A DNA stretch of 5,845 bases, taken from assembly GCA_913773715.1 (NCBI GenBank), contig CAJYHD010000220.1:1-5845 (forward strand), written 5' to 3'. Within the stretch, counting starts at the first letter, position 1. Each line of letters starts with the position of its first letter. This document shows, in pieces, positions 1-4,948 of this stretch. The position numbers were made by a program, and so were the translations under genes. This stretch comes from an uncultured Sphingobium sp. (GTDB lineage Bacteria > Pseudomonadota > Alphaproteobacteria > Sphingomonadales > Sphingomonadaceae). The notes under the pieces are model-generated. The model was not told where the DNA came from, did no database searches, and was given only the letters and a program-made list of their open reading frames with translations.

Positions 1-212
1 GGTCCAAGGTCGAGCGGGTCGTGTACGGCGCGGGCCGCGACGACGTCCACCCGATGTATTTCGAGGCACGGCATGTCGACACGCTGGGCTTCATCGCGGA
101 TGCCTATCGCGACGACATCGTGATCGAAGGCGGTTGCCTGCGCGAGGAATGCGCGGCGCTCTATTATCCGCCCGATGCCGACCTGCCCGAGGACGAACAG
201 GCCAACCTGTAA
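1..212 (+). CDS. Nucleoside deaminase family protein, C-terminal fragment
   Basis: The reading frame is open from the left edge (first full codon at base 3) to TAA at 210-212, so this is the last 69 residues of a longer protein. The fragment reads KVERVVYGAGRDD near its start and IEGGCLREECAALYY towards its end. This layout resembles the C-terminal third of the zinc-dependent cytidine/deoxycytidylate/adenosine deaminase fold (TadA and GuaD relatives), where a V-V-Y/F-G-A strand is followed by G-(V/C)-L-x-E-E-C. The zinc ligands (HAE and PCxxC) would lie upstream, outside the window, so the substrate cannot be named. TadA itself usually ends in a different basic tail, so a general nucleoside deaminase is more likely. 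The tail is acidic (PEDEQANL). It is probably a resident chromosomal gene, with the mobile element starting beyond the tRNA downstream. The family call rests on recalled motifs only. Confidence 0.6.
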   Translation, partial: SKVERVVYGAGRDDVHPMYFEARHVDTLGFIADAYRDDIVIEGGCLREECAALYYPPDADLPEDEQANL

Positions 213-231
213 CCTCTGCCCGAAATAGGCC

Positions 232-260
232 TTGCACCGTGCCCCCCGCTTCCCCTAAGG
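232..260 (+). promoter_or_regulatory. Possible promoter of the tRNA-Pro gene
   Basis: A TTGCAC box at 232-237 resembles a -35 element (4 of 6 to TTGACA). After a spacer of about 17 bases the CTAAGG region at 255-260 could serve as a poor -10. It is followed by a GC-rich stretch before the tRNA starts at 273, as is common in stable RNA promoters. The -10 match is weak, and read-through from the upstream gene is possible. Confidence 0.3.
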
Positions 261-272
261 GCAACCCCCTGT

Positions 273-349
<77 letters not shown>

Positions 350-456
350 CTTTATCGCCAAGCGATTGGAAATCCGCCTTTTAGCGTGGCTGGCGCTTAG
401 TGCGGAAAACATGACCACTGCACATGGCACCGGCACACGCGGGAAGGTGACGACCC
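350..456 (+). promoter_or_regulatory. Gap between tRNA and integrase, with small inverted repeats
   Basis: No convincing gene lies here. Visible structure: CCAA/TTGG arms around a GCGA loop (358-369), and a nested pair in which TCCGC (373-377) pairs with GCGGA (402-406) outside AGCG/CGCT (383-386, 394-397). Such repeats next to a tRNA-located attachment site could be recombinase arm sites, a tRNA terminator (there is no good T-run), or chance. The integrase promoter probably lies here too, but I cannot place it. AGGTGA at 445-450 is a good ribosome binding site, six bases before ATG 457. Confidence 0.35.
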
Positions 457-2460
457 ATGTGCCGTATCCACTGTACCGTCCGTATCGCCGGCCGATATGT
501 CTATCGGCGCCGCATTCATTTCCGAAATATTATCAGTAAGCCGCTACCCATCGCGCTTCAGACCGCCGATCCGGCGGTGGCACGGCTGCGGGCGGCCATG
601 TTGTCCGCACGCTTTGCCGTGGTGAAGCACGAAGTTGAGGGCATGCTGTCAGACGATCGAACCTTCCTGACAGGCAATGAAATCGAGGCGCTGTTCCGCC
701 GCGAACTGGAGCATGAACTCGCTCGCAATCTCGGTGATGCCTTCAGCAACCAGAGCCATTCGCGGTTCATGGACGAGAACGCCCGCCCGTTGGCGGAGGC
801 GTATCGCATCGCCCGACGGCCGGATCGACCGAATGCCTTGACCGAGGTCGACCGCGCAGAACTGGCACAGCGCGGCATCGACCCATGCGACCTGGCGGCG
901 ATCGAGGAGTATCTGGCCGACTTCTGCCACTCGGCGGGTCTTGGTGACGATGACGTCGCCGCGCGCCTCACCACCATCGGCGTGCCAGCATCCAGTGTGC
1001 TTCTGGAGGTGGCACGAGGCCATATCCTACGGGCGCGCGCAGAGGCCTGGCGGCGCACCGAACGAGTTTTCGATCCGGCGGTCATCGACGCGGCCAACCC
1101 GCTGCAGGCGATGCTGGCGCTCGATGCATCCCCGTCCGCGGTCCCGGAACGACAGACCGAGCCAGCCGGAGGCGGCGCGTGCCCCTTCATCGTCTTCGAC
1201 CAGCTGCGATTCAGCGAGGGCATCGACCAGATCATCGCGGAGTTGCGGCAGGAGAAGACGTGGAAGGGCGACTGCGCACAGCAGCGTCGCATCATGCGTA
1301 CGTTCGCATGGATCACCGGCGACAAGCCACGTGGTGCCTATACCCATCTTGACGTCGACGCCTTCAAGCGCGGGTTGATGCGCCTGCCCAAGGACTATCA
1401 GTTCGGCTCGATGACGAAGCCGTTCGCTGAGGTGGTCTCGTCGTTGCCGACGCCTACATCCGACAAGGAGCGGCATGCCAAGACGGTCAATCGCGACCTG
1501 TCCACTATGTCACGGGTATCGCGGCACCTCGCCAAGACCGTGTGGGCGCCGCGACAACCCAATACGCTGGTGCTGGACTTCGCAGCAGCCACGCTGACCG
1601 TGAAGGACACCGGCGATGACCCCCGTCCGCCGTGGCGAAAGGAACATCTCGCGCTGCTGTTCGGCTCGCCGATCTACACCGGCAATGATGGTGCGCTCCA
1701 TCGACTGACCGCCAACGGCCGGCATCTGACAATCTCGCACGACGCGGCTTATTGGGTTCCGCTGCTCTGCTATTACCATCATAGCTGCCGCGAAGAGACA
1801 TGCGGCTTGCGCGCCGACGAAGTGGTGGTCGACCACGACGTCCCCCATTTCGTCATCCAGGACAATGACGTGCGCGGGCGTGACGGTGAGCTTGCTGGCG
1901 AGAAGCGACTGGCGCGACGGCGCAAGCTGCCCCTGCACCCGGAATTGATCCGGCTGGGGTTCCTCGATTACGTCCGCGCCGTCAGTGACGAAGGCCACGT
2001 CGCGCTTTTTCCCGAGCTATACGTCCACGCCGCCAAGCGCGGCGGCGCGCATTTTTATGCGCGGGCGTGGCAACATATGGCTGACTGGATTGAGGATCGC
2101 CTGCCGGTGGAGCGTAACCGCTTTGGCAAGGGGCCCGACATCCACTCGATCCGGGCGCTGGGCAGTTCCTTCTACGAGGTGGAGGGGGTCAATGAGATCA
2201 TGCGGGCCGACGTCATGGGGCATGCACGCGCGACCGTGAACGGCAAGCATTATTCGAAACGGATGGCGACCGAGGGTGTAACAGTTGTCCTTCGCGAGCG
2301 TCTCGATTTCATGATGCGCTATGTACCGTTGCTTACCGCTGCCCTCGAACCGTCGCCAATCCGCCTGCTGCCGCTCAATCAACGCTCCCGCGTCGGATCA
2401 GCACGAGCGCGAAAGATTCGCAGCGATGCGGGGAAGAAAACCAAGCGCGGCGCTTCATAG
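457..2460 (+). CDS. Tyrosine recombinase (site-specific integrase of an integrative element)
   Basis: The 667-residue protein cuts and rejoins DNA at att sites through a covalent 3'-phosphotyrosine link and very likely drives integration into the adjacent tRNA-Pro. The N-terminus (RIAGRYVYRRRI, then a TADPAVARLRAA stretch) resembles the arm-binding start of phage-type integrases. A core-binding domain covers about residues 244-311, ending near RLPKDYQF. The catalytic domain starts near LFGSPIYTG (about 401) and carries all six expected residues: R445 (SCREETCGLR), K483 in the beta-hairpin before KLPLHPELI, H563 and R566 (HSIR), H589 (MGH) and nucleophile Y599 (HYSK). The start at ATG 457 is supported by AGGTGA at 445-450 and by the N-terminal motif lying directly after it. 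At 667 residues it is far longer than the usual 350-450; the excess is mainly the first 240 residues plus a basic tail (about 630-667). It appears intact. Confidence 0.95.
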   Translation: MCRIHCTVRIAGRYVYRRRIHFRNIISKPLPIALQTADPAVARLRAAMLSARFAVVKHEVEGMLSDDRTFLTGNEIEALFRRELEHELARNLGDAFSNQSHSRFMDENARPLAEAYRIARRPDRPNALTEVDRAELAQRGIDPCDLAAIEEYLADFCHSAGLGDDDVAARLTTIGVPASSVLLEVARGHILRARAEAWRRTERVFDPAVIDAANPLQAMLALDASPSAVPERQTEPAGGGACPFIVFDQLRFSEGIDQIIAELRQEKTWKGDCAQQRRIMRTFAWITGDKPRGAYTHLDVDAFKRGLMRLPKDYQFGSMTKPFAEVVSSLPTPTSDKERHAKTVNRDLSTMSRVSRHLAKTVWAPRQPNTLVLDFAAATLTVKDTGDDPRPPWRKEHLALLFGSPIYTGNDGALHRLTANGRHLTISHDAAYWVPLLCYYHHSCREETCGLRADEVVVDHDVPHFVIQDNDVRGRDGELAGEKRLARRRKLPLHPELIRLGFLDYVRAVSDEGHVALFPELYVHAAKRGGAHFYARAWQHMADWIEDRLPVERNRFGKGPDIHSIRALGSSFYEVEGVNEIMRADVMGHARATVNGKHYSKRMATEGVTVVLRERLDFMMRYVPLLTAALEPSPIRLLPLNQRSRVGSARARKIRSDAGKKTKRGAS

Positions 2461-2490
2461 TGTTGCGGCGGCGCAACAGATTCAGTTTTT
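2461..2490 (+). terminator. Weak terminator candidate after the integrase
   Basis: TGTTGCG (2461-2467) pairs perfectly with CGCAACA (2472-2478) around a GCGG loop, immediately after the integrase stop codon. A five-T run sits at 2486-2490, seven bases beyond the stem, which is farther than in a standard intrinsic terminator. It could be an imperfect terminator or a stabilising 3' hairpin. Confidence 0.4.
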
Positions 2491-2549
2491 ACAAGAAAAT
2501 CTCGAAAGTCACTTGCCATAGAACGGGGGGGCGCTCCTAAAAGTCCTGT

Positions 2550-2575
2550 CGCCTGATGAGTTTCGTCATCAGGCG
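2550..2575. promoter_or_regulatory. Perfect 10-bp inverted repeat (hairpin or operator)
   Basis: CGCCTGATGA (2550-2559) and TCATCAGGCG (2566-2575) are perfect reverse complements around a six-base loop GTTTCG. No T-run follows on the + strand, and on the minus strand only a short TTTT lies about ten bases away, so it is a poor terminator either way. Its place upstream of the KfrA-like gene, next to two more inverted repeats, makes a protein binding site or an RNA hairpin possible. Confidence 0.5.
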
Positions 2576-2601
2576 GCATGGGCTACGATCCATCCCATGC
2601 C
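2575..2601. promoter_or_regulatory. 8-bp inverted repeat framing a possible -10 box
   Basis: GGCATGGG (2575-2582) and CCCATGCC (2594-2601) are perfect inverted arms around an 11-base spacer. The spacer contains TACGAT (2584-2589), a fair -10 box (4 of 6 to TATAAT); no convincing -35 was found about 17 bases upstream. If the -10 is real, a regulator bound to the arms would cover it and transcription would start near 2596, before the TGTAC cluster. The repeat is seen directly; its role is inferred. Confidence 0.4.
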
Positions 2602-2644
2602 TGTACAAAGCAAGTGTACGTACATGGATGTACGTACGTGTACA
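2602..2644. promoter_or_regulatory. TGTAC cluster with a 22-bp palindrome, likely operator of the KfrA-like gene
   Basis: Four TGTAC words start at 2602, 2615, 2629 and 2639. The middle two belong to a perfect palindrome with arms GTACGTACAT (2616-2625) and ATGTACGTAC (2628-2637) around a GG centre. The outer two are full TGTACA palindromes (2602-2607 and 2639-2644). The cluster ends where the AGGAG ribosome binding site of the next gene begins, so a bound protein would block transcription and perhaps ribosome access. KfrA proteins of plasmids are known to repress their own genes through repeated operator sites; applying that to this gene is inference. Confidence 0.6.
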
Positions 2645-2648
2645 GGAG
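2644..2648 (+). promoter_or_regulatory. Ribosome binding site setting a TTG start
   Basis: AGGAG lies eight bases before TTG 2657. The in-frame ATG codons further upstream (2597, 2624) fall inside inverted repeats and have no Shine-Dalgarno sequence, so TTG 2657 is preferred. Confidence 0.6.
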
Positions 2649-2656
2649 TATGCTCT

Positions 2657-3310
2657 TTGAGCGACCTGAACGATGACGTGCGCTATGACGACGTCTATTC
2701 CGCTGTCCAGTCTTTGCTCGACAGCGGCACGACCCTTGCCAACATCAAACTGAGGCGTATCCGCAAAGCGTTGAACGACAGAGGAAGTCTCACCACGATC
2801 TCCAAGCACTTCAAGGAGGTCAAGTCCACGCTCGAGCGCGGCGGCGCGCGCGAGGCGGTCGATCTGTCGGAAACGGATGTGAATGCGCTGTGCACCGTCG
2901 TTCGCGACATCGTCGAACGCCGCACCTTCCTCGACCGCAAGGAAAAGCAGGAGAGCACGCAGGCGATGTCCGATCTTGTCCGCGTGCACGAGGCCGATCA
3001 GGCGATGAACGAGGAGATCATCGATGATTTCGAGCATCAGGTTCTCGCGCTGGAGGGTGATAATGAAGCCAAGACACGTGAGATCGAAGGCCTGAACGCT
3101 CAGGTTGCACGACTCATGGGCATGGTGGAGGCGCTCAACGCGATCATCGTCACGTTGGCGCCGAAGCGTGAGGCGGTGGCGACGCCAGCTAGCACTGGTG
3201 CCGATCAGGCACCGGTCTCGCAGACCCATGCCTCCACGACCGGTCAGGTCAAGATGCCGATCGACATCACCACGAACACGGCGGAAGATGACGTCGACTA
3301 TGGCGGATGA
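2657..3310 (+). CDS. KfrA-like DNA-binding protein with C-terminal coiled coil
   Basis: From TTG 2657 the product has 217 residues. Residues about 10-55 read VYSAVQSLLDSGTTLANIK, then LRRIRKALNDRGSLTTISKH, which fits the KfrA N-terminal pattern (a helix, a Gly-turn, then VR..LG.GS..TI..hL). KfrA proteins are plasmid-type DNA binders that repress their own gene and can help plasmid stability by forming filaments. Residues about 90-165 are rich in E, K, Q, L and A with heptad-like spacing (from DRKEKQEST to EALNAIIV), a probable coiled coil for self-association. The tail is Thr/Ser/Ala-rich and likely disordered. The alternative ATG 2597 adds 20 residues (two extra Cys in VRTCTGVCS), but it would put the palindrome cluster inside the coding region. 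Role on this element: autoregulated maintenance or nucleoid-type protein, inferred. The family match is from motif memory and rests mainly on the N-terminus. Confidence 0.7.
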   Translation: MSDLNDDVRYDDVYSAVQSLLDSGTTLANIKLRRIRKALNDRGSLTTISKHFKEVKSTLERGGAREAVDLSETDVNALCTVVRDIVERRTFLDRKEKQESTQAMSDLVRVHEADQAMNEEIIDDFEHQVLALEGDNEAKTREIEGLNAQVARLMGMVEALNAIIVTLAPKREAVATPASTGADQAPVSQTHASTTGQVKMPIDITTNTAEDDVDYGG

Positions 3311-3318
3311 ATAGCAAA

Positions 3319-3351
3319 GCCGCGCCGCGATCCTTTGGGCGGCGGCGCGGC
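3319..3351. terminator. GC-rich hairpin between convergent genes
   Basis: GCCGCGCCGC (3319-3328) pairs perfectly with GCGGCGCGGC (3342-3351) across a 13-base loop. It lies between the stop of the KfrA-like gene (3310) and the end of the convergent exonuclease gene (3385), where a bidirectional terminator is expected. There is no T-run on the + strand and only a TTT on the minus strand, so termination may need Rho or rely on the strong stem. Confidence 0.5.
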
Positions 3352-3384
3352 AGCTATGGGGTTGTGAAGAGCAACGATGAAGGG

Positions 3385-4263
3385 TCAGGCCGCGTCCTGA
3401 TCCAACCACGGCGCCAGGACCGCTGCATCATTGGCGGCCTTGGCATATTGTTCGGCGAAGCGTCGATCTCGATGCGCCTGCAACGCGGCGATGTACCCCC
3501 GACCCGGTCGCTGTTCGATGACACGGCGAAGGATGCGATCCTCGACAGCCTCGGCTTCGGCGCGGGGATCCGTGAGCTGCCGCCAGCGGGCCAGTAGCAG
3601 CGCGGTCGAGATGACGTCGACCTCGCAGGCGGATGCCACCTCTTCCCACCGCCCCGTCTCGATCAGCCGAGTGACCGCGAAGGGCGGACAGGTGATCTTG
3701 CCCGGCAGGTCCATCGCGGCGAGCACTTCAGCCAGATGGATCGGCTTGATCTTCATGCCCGCGGTCAACGCGCGGGCCAGGTCGATATGTCGGTTGCGGT
3801 GGAAACCACCATGCGATAGCCAGCCCCAGAATTTTGGCAGCGATAGACCATGCCTCATCGCGGCCGCGATCAGCAGCGGGATGTCATGGGCCAAGCCCAT
3901 CCAGGTACAGAGTTCCGCGTCCGGCGGGGCGTCGGCCAGCACGCGCAACACGCCAGCCACAACACCGCGTTCGTCCAATTCCGGTGCCGACAGCGTCACG
4001 AAGCTTCGCACATCGACACCGCCCTGAGCATCTTCGACCAGCACCATGATCGACGCGACGCAGAGCGTCTGGAAAATCCATCGCGGACAGGTCAGCGGGT
4101 CCTCGCTGCGGGTGTAGCCACGGCGGATCGGTTTGTCCAGCGACGGCGTCCAACGCTCCATTTGCTGATAGCGCTTGTGGGCAGTGTGATCGAGAACGGC
4201 GGACTCGATATCGAGCACGATCCAGCTGCGTCGTGGGCGAGGCGTTGTGGCTTCAAAGGGCAT
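3385..4263 (-). CDS. Predicted 3'-5' exonuclease related to the PolB exonuclease domain
   Basis: The 292-residue protein of the DnaQ-like fold would remove nucleotides from DNA or RNA 3' ends using two metal ions. Motif I is VLDIES (D18, E20), motif II is TWMGLAHDIPLL (D127), HIDLARAL (D161) and the family signature DLPGK (about 186-190) follow, and motif III is ACEVDVIST (D216). This order matches the family described as 3'-5' exonuclease related to the PolB exonuclease domain (PF10108 as I recall). All four acidic residues are present. Two oddities: the Tyr normally four residues before the last Asp (YCExD) is Ala212, and the Asn of the usual TWNG is Met122. Activity may therefore be weak, or the chemistry may differ. 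ATG 4263 has GGAG (4271-4274 on the + strand) seven bases upstream. It is the last gene of a minus-strand operon, 58 bases after the 178-residue gene. Confidence 0.8.
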   Translation of the reverse strand: MPFEATTPRPRRSWIVLDIESAVLDHTAHKRYQQMERWTPSLDKPIRRGYTRSEDPLTCPRWIFQTLCVASIMVLVEDAQGGVDVRSFVTLSAPELDERGVVAGVLRVLADAPPDAELCTWMGLAHDIPLLIAAAMRHGLSLPKFWGWLSHGGFHRNRHIDLARALTAGMKIKPIHLAEVLAAMDLPGKITCPPFAVTRLIETGRWEEVASACEVDVISTALLLARWRQLTDPRAEAEAVEDRILRRVIEQRPGRGYIAALQAHRDRRFAEQYAKAANDAAVLAPWLDQDAA

Positions 4264-4297
4264 TCATGGTCTCCAGGACATTCAGGGATCGGCGGCC

Positions 4298-4317
4298 ACC
4301 GACGGGCGACCGACGGG
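4298..4317. repeat. Tandem 9-bp direct repeat ACCGACGGG
   Basis: Two exact copies (4298-4306 and 4309-4317) are spaced 11 bases apart, centre to centre, in the 58-base gap between the 178-residue gene and the exonuclease gene. One helical turn between copies would suit a dimeric binding protein, but two short copies in a GC-rich gap can also arise by chance. Confidence 0.5.
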
Positions 4318-4321
4318 TAAG

Positions 4322-4858
4322 TCAGGCGAAGCGGACGATCGTCTCGTTCGAGGGCTGCGGGCGGGTAACAGCGGCACCGGGAGCGACGAACTGGTTATCC
4401 GGCAGCAAGTCGCTGCTGCGGGTGACGGCCACCGCCTTGATCCGCGACATCGCCAGCGCACGGCCCTTGCGGATGGTCTTCGGCCGACCCGCCATGCGGA
4501 TCAGCGAACCCCGCGTGTCGATCGCGAAATGCTCGTCGGTGGAGGTGCTGATCAGGATCACGCGTGCGCGATCGTCCGCAGCGAAGGGAACAAGCCGATC
4601 GACGATGTCGACCGTGACCAGATCACGAAAGGCCACCGCGAAGCCATCCGGTTCCTTGGCGGTGATGGTCGACCATCCCGAATAGACAAGGTCCTTGTTC
4701 AGCGCCTGTGCGATACGGCCAAGCTCAACGCCAACCGGCGCTGACATCGTCTGGCCCGAGGTAAATGCGATCGCGTTGTTCACCGGCGCGAAGGTGGGCC
4801 AGCCCATCAGCTGACGCAGCGCGAGCATGAAGTTCTGGTGGCGGACAGTCGTTTCCAT
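4322..4858 (-). CDS. Hypothetical protein (178 residues), middle gene of the minus-strand operon
   Basis: I do not recognise this protein. It starts METTVRHQNF, has no signal peptide or membrane segment, and has no catalytic motif I can name. The first third is mixed polar/hydrophobic (LRQLMGWPTFAPVNNAIAF). The middle, about residues 70-130, alternates hydrophobic and charged residues (FRDLVTVDIVDRLVPF, RARVILISTSTDEHFAI), suggesting beta strands in an alpha/beta or beta-rich soluble fold. A basic segment near residues 122-132 (MAGRPKTIRKG) could touch nucleic acid. ATG 4858 is well supported by AAGGAA (4866-4871 on the + strand) seven bases upstream. It lies 90 bases after the AAA+ gene and 58 before the exonuclease gene, all co-directional, so a shared role is likely. 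It could be an adaptor for the ATPase or a structural partner; both are guesses. Confidence 0.75.
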   Translation of the reverse strand: METTVRHQNFMLALRQLMGWPTFAPVNNAIAFTSGQTMSAPVGVELGRIAQALNKDLVYSGWSTITAKEPDGFAVAFRDLVTVDIVDRLVPFAADDRARVILISTSTDEHFAIDTRGSLIRMAGRPKTIRKGRALAMSRIKAVAVTRSSDLLPDNQFVAPGAAVTRPQPSNETIVRFA

Positions 4859-4879
4859 GGGTACATTCCTTTTTGGTGA

Positions 4880-4907
4880 CGGCCGCTTCCCGGCCGGAGC
4901 ATTTTTT
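4880..4907 (+). terminator. Hairpin plus T6 on the + strand, antisense to the operon
   Basis: CGGCCG (4880-4885) pairs with CGGCCG (4891-4896) around CTTCC and is followed after five bases by six T at 4902-4907. This resembles an intrinsic terminator reading on the + strand, where no gene ends. It sits in the gap between the AAA+ gene and the 178-residue gene, so it might stop antisense transcription. On the minus strand the same stem lies just before the ribosome binding site of the 178-residue gene and could affect its translation. Confidence 0.3.
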
Positions 4908-4948
4908 CCCGTTCCTGACGGTGCTCACCGCACCGCCTTCGATGATCA

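Noticed and set aside
558..1325. Minus-strand 255-codon open frame
   Set aside because: It is the shadow of the integrase gene: Ser/Arg-rich low-complexity composition typical of antisense frames in GC-rich DNA, no ribosome binding site judged convincing.
2602..2644. TGTAC cluster as a CRISPR array or replication iterons
   Set aside because: The words are too short and unevenly spaced (13, 14 and 10 bases) for CRISPR, and there is no replication initiator gene here; an operator fits better.
2537..3409. Minus-strand 290-codon open frame over the KfrA-like gene
   Set aside because: The plus-strand product has a recognisable DNA-binding domain, coiled coil and ribosome binding site; the antisense frame is Arg/His-rich with no motif and overlaps the end of the exonuclease gene.
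3431..4027. Plus-strand 198-codon frame antisense to the exonuclease
   Set aside because: Ser/Arg/Ala-rich shadow frame; the minus strand carries all exonuclease motifs.
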